Below, piece after piece: positions 18,201-26,202 of a DNA stretch of 39,409 bases. Origin of the DNA: Actinomycetes bacterium (GTDB lineage: Bacteria; Actinomycetota; Acidimicrobiia; Acidimicrobiales; RAAP-2); the NCBI GenBank assembly GCA_021791615.1, contig JAJYWG010000065.1, positions 1 to 39,409 on the forward strand, written 5' to 3'. A model generated the notes under the pieces. The model saw nothing but the letters and a program-made list of their open reading frames with translations. It ran no database searches and was not told the origin of the DNA. The position numbers were made by a program, and so were the translations under genes. Each line of letters begins with the position of its first letter. The first letter of the stretch is position 1.

Positions 18201-18797
18201 CAACGCCAGCGACAGCACCCGGCTCGTCTCCGTGCCCGAAAGCAGCGAGTCGACGAGCTCGGACCATCGCTCGTCGAAGGCCACCGAGGACTCCACCTCG
18301 TCCAGCACTTCGATCTGCGGAGGCAGACCCGCCTCGAGAAGATGCTCGGCCAGTAGTCGTCTGGCAAAACCGTGGAGCGTGCCGATAGCCGCGGAGTCGA
18401 TCTCCGACAGTGCACGGAGCACACGATCCCGCCGCTCTACCGGCCCGATATCAGCGTCGCCGCGCTCAGGGCAACCGGTCTCGTCAACCTCTGTGATGGA
18501 GCGCCCGTCGAGGTGAGCGTTGCTGCCCACGACACGCTCCAGTGCATCGCGCAAGCGGTCACGAAGCTCGGCCGCGGCCGGCTCGGTAAAGGTGATCGCG
18601 GCAATCTCGTCGATCCGCGCCCGGTCACTGGTGATGAGTGCAACGATCCTGGCGATCAACTCGGTCGTCTTGCCGGTGCCGGCACCGGCCTCAACGAAAT
18701 GCGTCCGGTCGAGATCTTCGCGGATCGCAGACCGGGCATCCTCGTCGGAGCTCCCATCACTCGCCTCGACCGCCTCTTCGGAGGTCGGCGTGCTCAC
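15222..18797 (-). CDS. addA: AddA-like UvrD-type helicase with C-terminal PD-(D/E)XK nuclease
   Basis: 1191 residues. An SF1A helicase-nuclease of the AddA/AdnB/RecB type that unwinds and degrades DNA ends for recombination. Motifs in order: Walker A EAGAGTGKT (residues 37-44), AITFTEPAAAELRDR, Walker B LLIDEFQDTDP, FFVGDPKQAIYRFR, LTRNHRS, MTVHAAKGLEFPVVV and LLYVAATRAKDHL. The C-terminal nuclease has EGIIDLLVDG and VVDYKTDQ with its Asp, Asp and Lys. Start GTG 18797 overlaps the upstream stop in a GTGA junction and has a GGAGG-rich leader. A start further upstream would run through the partner gene. It pairs with the AddB-like gene in one operon. Confidence 0.92.
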   Translation of the reverse strand: MSTPTSEEAVEASDGSSDEDARSAIREDLDRTHFVEAGAGTGKTTELIARIVALITSDRARIDEIAAITFTEPAAAELRDRLRDALERVVGSNAHLDGRSITEVDETGCPERGDADIGPVERRDRVLRALSEIDSAAIGTLHGFARRLLAEHLLEAGLPPQIEVLDEVESSVAFDERWSELVDSLLSGTETSRVLSLALLRGVRLDHLRELAMRCNDNWDLVSDFPWPPGHVDTVDVSGILTSIAQAWALAGHCTFAGDGLLGRLEQFQEWAHDLEESSSEIETVKLLNAMPSGSVSRVGQRGNWGGAIDEVRSLLQSAAQACKSLVDRVALQSLGSLLAVIGDWTLAAATDRRRNGRLAYHDLLVQARDLLRRRPDVVAEVAKRYRYLLIDEFQDTDPIQAELAVRIASCAIGPQGAQGSVGEPGSTAPDGSAVSGQGTAGGGAEWRGLRVHPGRLFFVGDPKQAIYRFRRADIALYTDLQQRYTDCPLQLTRNHRSAPGIIDWVNAVCGKLIGDGDPPVQPSYRPLERFCAAQPDIEIAPPVVVIGGAGEGSESADAIRRREGHEIAAAVRRVVDEGWLVSDAHRAARWSDIAILVPTRTGLRHLLPCFEEAGIRFRLETSSLVYTSELVRDLISILRAVNDPNDGIAVVSALRAASFACGDDDLLEHRMSGGSWDYRMPTPSALGDGHAVARGMRVLDELHRCHRWLDVSQLVTEVVVRCRMFELALAEARPRELWRSLRITMDDARTFSDAFGGDLGRYLTWVDQQAGDRARSSEAVLPETDDDAVRIMTVHAAKGLEFPVVVMAGLGVAVRAPSRAQILWGPDGPEVRVPTVVSSPGWADLQDVESKMEAAERRRLLYVAATRAKDHLIVSLHRRPNADCPALWIEDAAAEFPELWRRDVPGALESKGSPALTNGMGEQGSDRRTDDLEEQADLVSREAWQAQREALLARGRVPRVIAATSVAKLITRAAGAGGGAGAGDSGRADAGFEDEGPTGGQTERPAWRRGRAGTALGRAVHGVLQVIDLGSGDGLEVLARAQAVAEGVPERSNEVSRLVRAALDSDVVAQAVACGRFWRELYVGVPFGDRVLEGIIDLLVDGPTGLHVVDYKTDQYARSDEIEHHAAAYRFQGAAYAAAIESALGRPVAKCTLLFLRADGAVGVEVANLAKVVAQVREAVAGFEVTADLG

Positions 18798-21700
18798 GCT
18801 CCTGCCTCCGAGCCTTGGACCAGGCCGGCGTACGGCACCACCGCGGGGTGGTTGCTCACTTGCTCCCAGACCCGCTCTCGAGTCGCAGGGCAGATCGTGT
18901 CGAACGCACACCACTTGCAGTTCTCGAAACCATGGTCCACGTGCGCACCCGGCCTGGGAGGGTACGCGCCGGCGTCCACGCCGTCCGCGAGGATGCCGAC
19001 CACTTCTCCCAGACGCCGGACAAGCGGGGGGTCGACGGGGAGCCAGTGGCGGTCGCTCGCGCCGGGCAGCTCGAGGAACCAGTAGGCGGCATCGACCGGG
19101 ACGTCCCCCAGGCGCTGCTGGGCCGCCAGTGCATAGATGGGGAGCTGAAGACGCTCCCCTCGCTCGAACGGGTCCTGGCTCGACGCGCTCTTCTGCCGCC
19201 GCCCGGACTTGTAGTCGATGACGGCAAGCTTGTCGCCTATCCTGTCGATACGGTCGACGACACCTTGGAATCGGATGACCTTGTGCGCGGAAAGCCTCAC
19301 TTCGACTGGATCGTGACCTCCTCTCCCGAATGGCATCTCCAGCTCGACGGGCACCGCACCAGTGCGGGCCCGATACCGGCCGTCCTCCTTGACGAACCGG
19401 CGGAGGAGGAGCAGGATCTCCGAGCGGTCGATCGCCCACAGCGCTGGCCTTCCGGTGCGTCCGTCGCGCTCGAGCTCGGCGAACTCCTCCTCGGCGATAG
19501 TGGTTATCCGCTCGATCCCGTCGACCAACCACTGCGGCGACCCGGCGTCACTCCCATCTTCCGCGGGGGCGAACCGCACCCACCTCTCGAGGATCTCGTG
19601 GATCAGGCTGCCCCGGTCCTGCCGTGACATACGGAGCCGGTCTTCGGGGTCCTCGAGCTCTTCGAGGCCGAGGAGCACTCCGAAGAAATAGCGACGGGGG
19701 CACTGCGCGTAGGTCTCCAGGCGAGTGGGCGACTGGGGTGAGCTCTCCAATAAGGAGGGAGGCCGCCCACCGACTGGGCCCACCCACCCTTCGAAGCGAT
19801 GAAACGAACCGCTCCTCCGAAGACGCGAGACTTCGAGACCGGCCGAAAGCACACGGTCGGCCTGCGCGAGAGGATGGTCGTCGATCCGGCCGAAGCGGTC
19901 TCTCCAGGTCTCGAGGCTGCGCCGGTCCCGATCGACGAGGTCCACCGGCTCGCCGGCTGCCTTCAGCGCCGCGGTGAACGACGGGACGACTTCGAAGCCC
20001 CGAAGCGATCCGAGAGGTTCGAGGTCGACGAAGTGGAACGGGCGAGCACTGTTCGCGAGCACTCCGAGGGTGTCGAGGACCCAGCGTGCCGGCCGCTGCT
20101 CCCACCGTGCACCCTGGTCACCCCGAGAGTACGACAGGATCCGCTCGCGGGCCGCCGCGAGGGCAGCAAGGTAGTCGCGCTGGGCATTGGCCGCATTGCC
20201 CTGCCGCTGCGGCAGGTCCGGGCCGGCGGCGGCCCGCTCGCGATCGGTGAGGAGGGGATCCTCGGACCGTTGTTGGGGGAACGCACCCTCGTGCATGCCC
20301 ACGACGAAGAGCACGTCGAGATCGGCGCCGGCGATCTCCGCGACGGTCCCCACCATGACGCCTCGGCCGACACGGGACGTCTGGGGCGCCGGGCGCTCCA
20401 ACTCCAACGCGAGCGCGGCTCGAAAGCCAGTCGCGTCCGGGGCATCTTCCAGGCTGTCGAGCACCGCGAGCTGGGTGAGGACCTCAAGGACGCTCTCGTA
20501 TGCCGCGAGCTCGTCTTGGGGCCAAAGGTCGCTGCCCTCCACGTCACCGAGCAGGTCTCGCAGGAGATGGCGTGAGAGGTTGCTCCACTCGGCCCAGGAC
20601 CGCGAGCCGCTCGAGCAGCGATCGGCAAGTCCGGTGACGAAGCGCAGCAGCGACGGCGCTGCGCCGGCATCCCGCGACGACGGGTGGGAACGCTCGTAGG
20701 CCGTCAAGCGCTCTGACCACTGATCGATCCCTGAGACCACCCCGGCGCGTCGGGAGATCCGGTCCCAGTCACAGGTCGGGACATCACGCCCCTCGAAGCG
20801 CACGGGGCCGCTCGCCAACCATGCGATGACGTCGGGACGCCGCCAGTCGTTGGCAATGACGTCGAACAGCCCGAGCAGGACACGCCCGCTCACCGCAGCA
20901 GCCAGCGGACCGGCACTCGAGCCATAGTGCTCGATGCCCGAGCGCGACAGCATCTCACGGATGAGCCGTGGATAGCGGGTGCCACCTCCGTGGGCAATGG
21001 CCGTCCTCTCAGGTGGAACGCCGCGCACAAGGTGCCCCATGAGTTTGCGGACTGCGACGAGGACCTCGGCATCGGCCGACGGCGTGCTCACGACTGCGGT
21101 TCCTGCGACCGGCGGCGGCCACTCGACGGAAGTGTGGCCGGCAGCCACCTCAAGAGCTCCGGTCGGCGAGAGAAGATCGAGGAACCGGCGGGCTGGCTCG
21201 TCCGCCTCCGCGACGCCGGTCGCCCCGAGCACGAGCGAGAGGTCCCAATCGCGAGCCAGGACCTCGAGCAGGCGCCGATGGTGGGGGGATGGCGGTCGCA
21301 GCAGGTAGGCCACGACGTGCCCGTAAGAGGACAGCACACCCCGTGCGTCCCCCTCGATGGCCGCTGCCGCAGCCTCGGCCAGGTCCACCTCGTCGAACCA
21401 TCTCTCCCGAAGTTGCGCTTCCATGGCACCGACCAGTGCCACCATCTGCTGTGGTCGGGGCCCTTGGCTGGCGAGGGCGCGGCGAGACGCAGGAGAGATC
21501 GGGCGCAGCTCCCGATAAGCCTCGGCCAAGGCCCGAGCCGTCGCAGGGTGGCCCCACGCTGTGGCGAAGATCTCCGGGCGCGCGCCACGCAGCACGACTC
21601 GAGCGGCCGAGCGTTCGATCGCCTCGCTCCCGGGCAGGAGACCGCGGGCAACCAAGAGCGGCTCTCCGAGTGCGTCGGCGAAACGGGAGAACGGGAGAAA

Positions 21701-21922
21701 ACGCACGTTCACGACCCCCCCGTGGCCTCCTTTTGGCGCTGTTCGGGCCGGGACCGCTGCGAGCTGGCGCCTCGCGACCAGGCCGGCAGCAGCCCGCGAG
21801 ACCAGGACCGTCACCGGTCTCAGCGGGTCCTCTCCCTGCGCGCCGGCGATCTCTTCGGCCAGCGCTCGGATCATCGGGGGACCGAACCGTTCGGTTCGCA
21901 CGTCGAGGGCCACGGCGGCCAT
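18794..21922 (-). CDS. addB: AddB-like nuclease subunit with iron-sulfur cysteines and no Walker A
   Basis: 1042 residues, upstream partner of the AddA-like gene. The C-terminal third is a RecB-family nuclease: TYAQCPRRYFFG (Cys741), RGSLIHEILERWV, VVDRIDRIGDKLAVIDYKSG (catalytic Asp and Lys), then ENCKWCAFDTICP (Cys1002, Cys1005, Cys1011). The four cysteines match the 4Fe-4S staple of AddB nucleases. The N-terminal half has the size of a helicase domain, but I see no GxGKT Walker A; the expected place reads TVLVSRAAAGLVARRQL. The motor is therefore probably inactive and AddA the only motor. The start is ATG 21922. It is divergent from the DprA-like gene across a 103-base gap. Confidence 0.85.
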   Translation of the reverse strand: MAAVALDVRTERFGPPMIRALAEEIAGAQGEDPLRPVTVLVSRAAAGLVARRQLAAVPARTAPKGGHGGVVNVRFLPFSRFADALGEPLLVARGLLPGSEAIERSAARVVLRGARPEIFATAWGHPATARALAEAYRELRPISPASRRALASQGPRPQQMVALVGAMEAQLRERWFDEVDLAEAAAAAIEGDARGVLSSYGHVVAYLLRPPSPHHRRLLEVLARDWDLSLVLGATGVAEADEPARRFLDLLSPTGALEVAAGHTSVEWPPPVAGTAVVSTPSADAEVLVAVRKLMGHLVRGVPPERTAIAHGGGTRYPRLIREMLSRSGIEHYGSSAGPLAAAVSGRVLLGLFDVIANDWRRPDVIAWLASGPVRFEGRDVPTCDWDRISRRAGVVSGIDQWSERLTAYERSHPSSRDAGAAPSLLRFVTGLADRCSSGSRSWAEWSNLSRHLLRDLLGDVEGSDLWPQDELAAYESVLEVLTQLAVLDSLEDAPDATGFRAALALELERPAPQTSRVGRGVMVGTVAEIAGADLDVLFVVGMHEGAFPQQRSEDPLLTDRERAAAGPDLPQRQGNAANAQRDYLAALAAARERILSYSRGDQGARWEQRPARWVLDTLGVLANSARPFHFVDLEPLGSLRGFEVVPSFTAALKAAGEPVDLVDRDRRSLETWRDRFGRIDDHPLAQADRVLSAGLEVSRLRRSGSFHRFEGWVGPVGGRPPSLLESSPQSPTRLETYAQCPRRYFFGVLLGLEELEDPEDRLRMSRQDRGSLIHEILERWVRFAPAEDGSDAGSPQWLVDGIERITTIAEEEFAELERDGRTGRPALWAIDRSEILLLLRRFVKEDGRYRARTGAVPVELEMPFGRGGHDPVEVRLSAHKVIRFQGVVDRIDRIGDKLAVIDYKSGRRQKSASSQDPFERGERLQLPIYALAAQQRLGDVPVDAAYWFLELPGASDRHWLPVDPPLVRRLGEVVGILADGVDAGAYPPRPGAHVDHGFENCKWCAFDTICPATRERVWEQVSNHPAVVPYAGLVQGSEAGA

Positions 21923-22025
21923 CGTAGGACGGGGGTGTCACAGTCCACGGTGGAGGCGGGCAGGTGCAACCACACTGGGGGACGTCGGCACTTCCCACCG
22001 CGCACCCCCTCGGTAGTTTCGAGCT

Positions 22026-23012
22026 GTGCCGCCACCTCGGACCGACGATCCTCACGCAGCAGTGCTCGCGCTCTTCGAGCGTGCCGGCGTCGACGACACC
22101 GACCTGCGCTCACAGCTCACCTGTGCACTCGAACGTGTAGGAGGTGCGGCTGCGCTCTCGTTGCTCCTGGCAGACGGCACTTCGCGCCTCGGGCCGGTAG
22201 CGACTCGCACGCTCGAGTCCTTCAAGGCCCTCGGATGTCGCGAGGTCGGCATCGCGTGGGCCCGTCGCCTCGACCGGCTTCGCTCCGCTCACGGGATCGC
22301 CGGTGGACCCGGGCCGGTCCGGGGCGGAGTCGTCGTGGCAGGGGACGCCACGTACCCGCCCAATCTCGCTCGTGCAATCGAGCGGCCACCCTTCCTCTTC
22401 CACCGGGGTGCGCTCGGCACACTGGGGGACCGTCTCGTTGCGGTCGTCGGCACGCGCCGCCCATCACCCGACGGCGTGGCACTGGCTCGGCAGCTGACCA
22501 CTGACCTTTCGACGCGCGGTGCCGTGATCGTCTCTGGGCTGGCCCTCGGCATCGACGCGGTTGCCCACCGAGCGTGCATCGAGGCCGGCGGCATCACGGT
22601 CGGGGTGCTTGGGCACGGGATCTCGAGCCCGCTCTACCCCCGATGCCACGAAGAGCTCGCCAGCGCCATCATCGGCAGCGGGGGCGTCCTGATCTCCCAA
22701 TTCTGGCCGGAGCAAGCGCCAGATCACCGGAGCTTCCTGTCCCGTAACGTCACGATGGCCGGGATCTCCCTCGCCACGGTCGTCGTCGAGGCTGGCGAGC
22801 GCTCCGGCGCCCGCCAGCAGGCCAGAAAGTCCCTCGAGCTCGAGAGACCGGTCTTCCTTCCCCGCCGTCTTCTCGATGCCCAGACGTGGGCCAAGGAGTT
22901 CGCCTCCCGCACGGGTGTGGAGGTGGTCGAACGTCCCGACCAGATCCTCTCGTCGATCGGCGCGAGCATCACGGCCCGACCTCAGGTCCCGGTGCAGCTT
23001 GCCTTCGCCTGA
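22026..23012 (+). CDS. DprA/Smf-like Rossmann-fold protein paired with a phosphoribosyltransferase
   Basis: 328 residues of the DprA/Smf family. Visible motifs: YPPNLARAIERPPFLFHRG, VAVVGTRRPSPDG, VSGLALGIDAVAHRACIEAGG, GVLGHGISSPLYPRCHEEL, ISQFWPEQAPDHRSFLSRNVTMAGIS and VVVEAGERSGARQQARKSLE. Canonical DprA loads RecA onto incoming ssDNA. This copy differs: it has no C-terminal winged-helix domain of the usual kind, the usual ISEYP is ISQFW, and the gene is not in the standard dprA chromosomal context. The next gene is a phosphoribosyltransferase, an arrangement known from ShosTA, where a DprA-like antitoxin accompanies a phosphoribosyltransferase toxin. The start is GTG 22026. The DprA fold is certain; the antitoxin role is inference. 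Confidence 0.88.
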   Translation: MPPPRTDDPHAAVLALFERAGVDDTDLRSQLTCALERVGGAAALSLLLADGTSRLGPVATRTLESFKALGCREVGIAWARRLDRLRSAHGIAGGPGPVRGGVVVAGDATYPPNLARAIERPPFLFHRGALGTLGDRLVAVVGTRRPSPDGVALARQLTTDLSTRGAVIVSGLALGIDAVAHRACIEAGGITVGVLGHGISSPLYPRCHEELASAIIGSGGVLISQFWPEQAPDHRSFLSRNVTMAGISLATVVVEAGERSGARQQARKSLELERPVFLPRRLLDAQTWAKEFASRTGVEVVERPDQILSSIGASITARPQVPVQLAFA

Positions 23013-23088
23013 GCCTGCCGGCTTCGCCCTTCGACCCGATCTGGTCCGGGAACAGTCTCGGAGCCGGGCCCCTGGATGCATCAGCGTC

Positions 23089-23802
23089 GTGTCACCGGGC
23101 TTCGGGGTCTGCCGCATCTGCTGCGCCGCCTGTCGGTCGGGCACCACGGTCTGCACATGCTGCCGCCGCATCGCGCGCCAGCTCGCAGCTCCACTTGTTC
23201 CGGTCGTCCCGGTCTCCTTGGTCACCCAGAGCAGCGCGCTCTACCACGTCCTTCGCCAGTACAAGTCGAACAGCCCAATCGCCGGGCGCCAGGCGCGGCG
23301 CCTGACGACCCTCTTCGCCGACTTCTTCGACCGGCACCTGCCGTGCATCGCACCTGGCCGCATCGACATCGTCGCTGTCGTGCCGTCGTCGATCGAAATG
23401 CGGTCACCACCTCACCCGCTCACCGCCGTCCTGGCCGACATCGGTCTTTGCGCTCGGGTCCTCACATGCCTCGAGCGCGGGGGTGTTCCGGCGAGCCACC
23501 GTCACGCATCTCGCGGTTCGTTCTCGGTGACGGAACAAGTCGAGGGAGCCCGAGTCTTGCTCGTCGACGACGTCTGCACGACCGGCGCCCACATCCAGTC
23601 AGCAGCGTGGGCTCTGCGGGCGGCCGGCGCCATCGGCATCAGCGCGGTCGTTGCCGGACGATTCGTCCGCGACGACTGCTCCTCGTCCCGGCGCCTTCTC
23701 GAACAGGCATACCGGCGCGAGTGGGATCTCGATGCCTGCGTCCGGTGCACTGGTCGCCAACCGGCCGCGGACTCCACGAGCCGCTCGGTGCCCGCTCAAT
23801 GA
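23089..23802 (+). CDS. ComF-like phosphoribosyltransferase, possible toxin partner of the DprA-like protein
   Basis: 237 residues. The N-terminus has a cysteine-rich knuckle (CRICCAACRSGTTVCTCCRR), as in ComF-related proteins. The type I PRTase core has the PRPP-binding loop VLLVDDVCTTGAHIQSA followed by GISAVVAGRFV, and upstream VVPSSIEMRSPPHPL. The canonical ComF segment RGFNQA is absent, and LYHVLRQYKSN replaces the usual LKYKG region, so it belongs to a divergent branch. The frame is open back into the dprA-like gene, but GTG 23089, 76 bases after that stop, is the first start before the cysteine motif; GTG 22915 is an alternative. Its 3' end overlaps serB by seven bases, tail to tail. 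The substrate is unknown. Confidence 0.8.
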   Translation: MSPGFGVCRICCAACRSGTTVCTCCRRIARQLAAPLVPVVPVSLVTQSSALYHVLRQYKSNSPIAGRQARRLTTLFADFFDRHLPCIAPGRIDIVAVVPSSIEMRSPPHPLTAVLADIGLCARVLTCLERGGVPASHRHASRGSFSVTEQVEGARVLLVDDVCTTGAHIQSAAWALRAAGAIGISAVVAGRFVRDDCSSSRRLLEQAYRREWDLDACVRCTGRQPAADSTSRSVPAQ

Positions 23803-25127
23803 TCGTGCTCCCGATCGGCAGCCTCGATCTCTTCGCGCGAGATACCCAGAATGAAGAGGATCGCGTCCAGATATGGCACGCTGAGCGCGGTATCTGCGGC
23901 CTCACGGACCACCGGCTTGGCGTTGAAGGCGATGCCGAGACCGGCTAGGGCCAGCATGTCCATGTCGTTCGCGCCGTCGCCGACGGCGATCGTCTGCGCC
24001 AAGGGGACATGCGCCTGGCGGGCGAACCGTTCAAGGGCAACCGCTTTGCCTGGCCGGTCCACGACGTCGCCGACCAACCTTCCGGTGAGCCTCCCATCGA
24101 CCACTTCAAGGGTGTTGGCCGCCATGTGGTCGATCCCAAGGTCGGAGACCACCGAAGCGATCACTTGCGAGAACCCGCCGCTCACCACCGCCGTCACGTA
24201 CCCGAGGCGCTTGAGCGTCCGCACGAGGGTACGCGCGCCCGGTGCCAGCACGAGCGACCCTGCCACCTCGCTGAGAACGGCGGCGTCCAGACCGGCGAGG
24301 CAGGCCAAACGCTTCTCGAGCGCTTCTCCAAAGTCAATGGTCCCCGCCATCGCCGCTTCGGTAAGAGCCGCTACATGCGGTGCGCGGCCGGCCTTCTGGG
24401 CGAGCATATCGATGACTTCTCCTCGCAAGAGCGTCGAGTCGGCATCGAGCACAATGAGGTGCTTGGACCTGCGATGCAACCCGTCGCGCTGCACTGCCAC
24501 GTCGATGGACAGCCGGGCAGCTTCAGCACCCAACGTACGGCGCAGCTCTCTTGGATCGGCACCGGCAACCGCGAGCTCGTAGCTGACGACGGGATAGCGA
24601 GCGAGGCGAACGATGCGCTCGACATTGCCACCCTGACGGGCGATGGTCCGGAACACCGCCTCGAGCGCCCGGGCGTCGAGCTCGGGTGCCAAGACGGTGA
24701 CCAGATGGCGCTGGTTCCGGGGGGCGTCCGCAGACCCTTCCTCGAGAGCACTCGACAGCGTCACCGACACGGTCAGGTCTTCCCCAGTGGCGGTGCCGTG
24801 TTGACCCTCGGGGGCCCGTCTCGTGCCATCGAGTGCCGTGATGAGCGCTCGTTCCAGGCTGCGTCCGACCTGTGCCGCGGCCGCGTGTTGTCCGGCACCG
24901 CTGGGTACCCCGCTCACCCCCAGTTCGATGGTGAGCAAGAGGCGGCCATGCACGCGAACCTGCCCGACATCGAGCACGGTAAGGGGGAAAGGGGCGACGG
25001 GGCTCTCTGCCTCGACCGGCGTCAAGAGATCGACTGCGCTCAGCGCTTCGAAGATCCGCGCCGCGATGCCTGGGCGATCTTGGCCCGTGACGGTGACGAG
25101 GAACGAGAGGTCGCCCACGCCCTCCAC
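23796..25127 (-). CDS. serB: Phosphoserine phosphatase with N-terminal ACT domains
   Basis: 443 residues. A HAD-family enzyme that dephosphorylates phosphoserine, the last step of serine synthesis. The HAD motifs are VLDADSTLLRGEVIDML (nucleophile and acid Asp at about 228 and 230), VVSGGFSQVI and VGDGANDMDMLALAGLGIAFNAKP. Two ACT-like regulatory regions precede it, starting FLVTVTGQDRPGIAARI (about 9-80) and HLVTVLAPELDARALEAVF (about 141-215), joined by a low-complexity linker. This layout suggests feedback sensing of serine, as in mycobacterial SerB2. The start is GTG 25127 (GTG 25118 also possible), 13 bases after the upstream gene's stop. Confidence 0.93.
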   Translation of the reverse strand: MEGVGDLSFLVTVTGQDRPGIAARIFEALSAVDLLTPVEAESPVAPFPLTVLDVGQVRVHGRLLLTIELGVSGVPSGAGQHAAAAQVGRSLERALITALDGTRRAPEGQHGTATGEDLTVSVTLSSALEEGSADAPRNQRHLVTVLAPELDARALEAVFRTIARQGGNVERIVRLARYPVVSYELAVAGADPRELRRTLGAEAARLSIDVAVQRDGLHRRSKHLIVLDADSTLLRGEVIDMLAQKAGRAPHVAALTEAAMAGTIDFGEALEKRLACLAGLDAAVLSEVAGSLVLAPGARTLVRTLKRLGYVTAVVSGGFSQVIASVVSDLGIDHMAANTLEVVDGRLTGRLVGDVVDRPGKAVALERFARQAHVPLAQTIAVGDGANDMDMLALAGLGIAFNAKPVVREAADTALSVPYLDAILFILGISREEIEAADREHDH

Positions 25128-25140
25128 GGTAGGCCGGGCG

Positions 25141-26058
25141 TCAGGCCGTGTCGCTCTTGCCCATGCTGGCCAGCGATCCGGCAAGCCCCACGAGAGCCAC
25201 GGCAGCCGCCGAGTAGGCCACCCACCCGACGGTGACCGTGGTTCCCGTAGTCGATGCGCCGCTGAAGTGGTGGAGGAAGATCACCGCCACCCACAACCCA
25301 AGCTGCACCAGCACGGCGAAGCGCAGGAGGAAGAACACGCCCACCGCCCCCGGCTGGCCAACCCTCAAGATGGAGTTGGCGACACCGACGGCCACGGTGA
25401 GCGCGGCAACGGCCAGAATGGACAGGCGCCAGGTCCCCAGCGTGTGGTCCAGCACCGTATGGGTCGTCGACACGCCGGCTGCCGCGCCGCTCACGGTGTA
25501 GTACGGCATGAAGCAGGCGGCGACAAGCACGAGGCCCACCGCGGCCACGAACACCCCTCGTGGGTCGACTGCCTGTCTGAGGCCCGTCTGCGACTCCTTC
25601 GGTTGGCGCAAGCGATCCCCGAAAGGATCGATCTCGGTCCGGAGCTGCGATGACGACCACGCCTCCTGTGGAGCGGTCCGACCATACGTGCCACCAGGCA
25701 CGAACCCCGGACGGGGGGCAAGCGCCGCCGGCAACGGCATCGACGCCGGCGCCGGCCCGGCTTGTGGGATCACTGGAGGTACGCCGGATGGGACTGGAGG
25801 CGGTACGCCAGGGGCGTACGACGGGGCCATGCCTGCGCTCCCAGCTCCGGCACCCGGAAGCAAGCCGGACGACGCAGGCAGAGGCACAGACCCTGACGGC
25901 CCTGAAGCCGTGGCCTGCTTGGTGGCCTGCGTGGCGCCCTGGGCAGCGGCCTCGGCAGCGGCCTGGGCCGCTGCTGGATGGGTGTGCGGCGGGTACCAGC
26001 GCCCATCTGATGCCAACCACCAGCCTGGTCCTCGAGACACGTCGCTGATGTCAGTCAC
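25141..26058 (-). CDS. Four-TM membrane protein with an N-terminal GPGWW-DGRWYPP motif
   Basis: 305 residues. Residues 10-24 (GPGWWLASDGRWYPP) match the short aromatic motif (DUF2510-like) placed at the N-terminus of many actinobacterial membrane proteins. Then comes an Ala/Pro/Gly-rich disordered stretch to about 140. Four hydrophobic spans lie at about 169-187, 211-230, 240-262 and 277-298. The function is not known. It starts at GTG 26058 with GAGGGG directly upstream and is followed 13 bases later by serB, so the two may be co-transcribed. Confidence 0.75.
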   Translation of the reverse strand: MTDISDVSRGPGWWLASDGRWYPPHTHPAAAQAAAEAAAQGATQATKQATASGPSGSVPLPASSGLLPGAGAGSAGMAPSYAPGVPPPVPSGVPPVIPQAGPAPASMPLPAALAPRPGFVPGGTYGRTAPQEAWSSSQLRTEIDPFGDRLRQPKESQTGLRQAVDPRGVFVAAVGLVLVAACFMPYYTVSGAAAGVSTTHTVLDHTLGTWRLSILAVAALTVAVGVANSILRVGQPGAVGVFFLLRFAVLVQLGLWVAVIFLHHFSGASTTGTTVTVGWVAYSAAAVALVGLAGSLASMGKSDTA

Positions 26059-26148
26059 CCCCTCGATTGGCCCACATCGCCAAACCGTTGACCCAGTCCG
26101 CTCGCCCGACCCTCGAGAACGCCTTCAGCGCCGGCGGCCCGAGATGGA

Positions 26149-26154
26149 ATTGTA
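26149..26154 (-). promoter_or_regulatory. Candidate -10 element for the four-TM gene
   Basis: The minus strand reads TACAAT about 90 bases before the GTG start, in the 144-base gap between the acyltransferase and the four-TM gene. No good -35 is seen. Confidence 0.25.
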
Positions 26155-26202
26155 GTTCGAAGACCCGGCGCCGGGCAGCCGGTTCCCCGGTCATCCACGA
26201 CG

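Noticed and set aside
16164..18356. 730-codon open frame on the plus strand
   Set aside because: Antisense to addA; a long frame is expected in GC-rich DNA and there is no family signature.
18798..19532. N-terminal extension of AddA
   Set aside because: It runs inside the addB coding region in another frame; the GTGA junction gives the natural start.
20927..22504. 525-codon open frame on the plus strand
   Set aside because: Antisense to addB and out of frame with the DprA-like gene.
22026..23802. Simple competence operon (dprA-comF) reading
   Set aside because: Not excluded, but the missing winged helix, altered ISEYP motif and absent ComF RGFNQA segment make the canonical reading less likely than a divergent pair.
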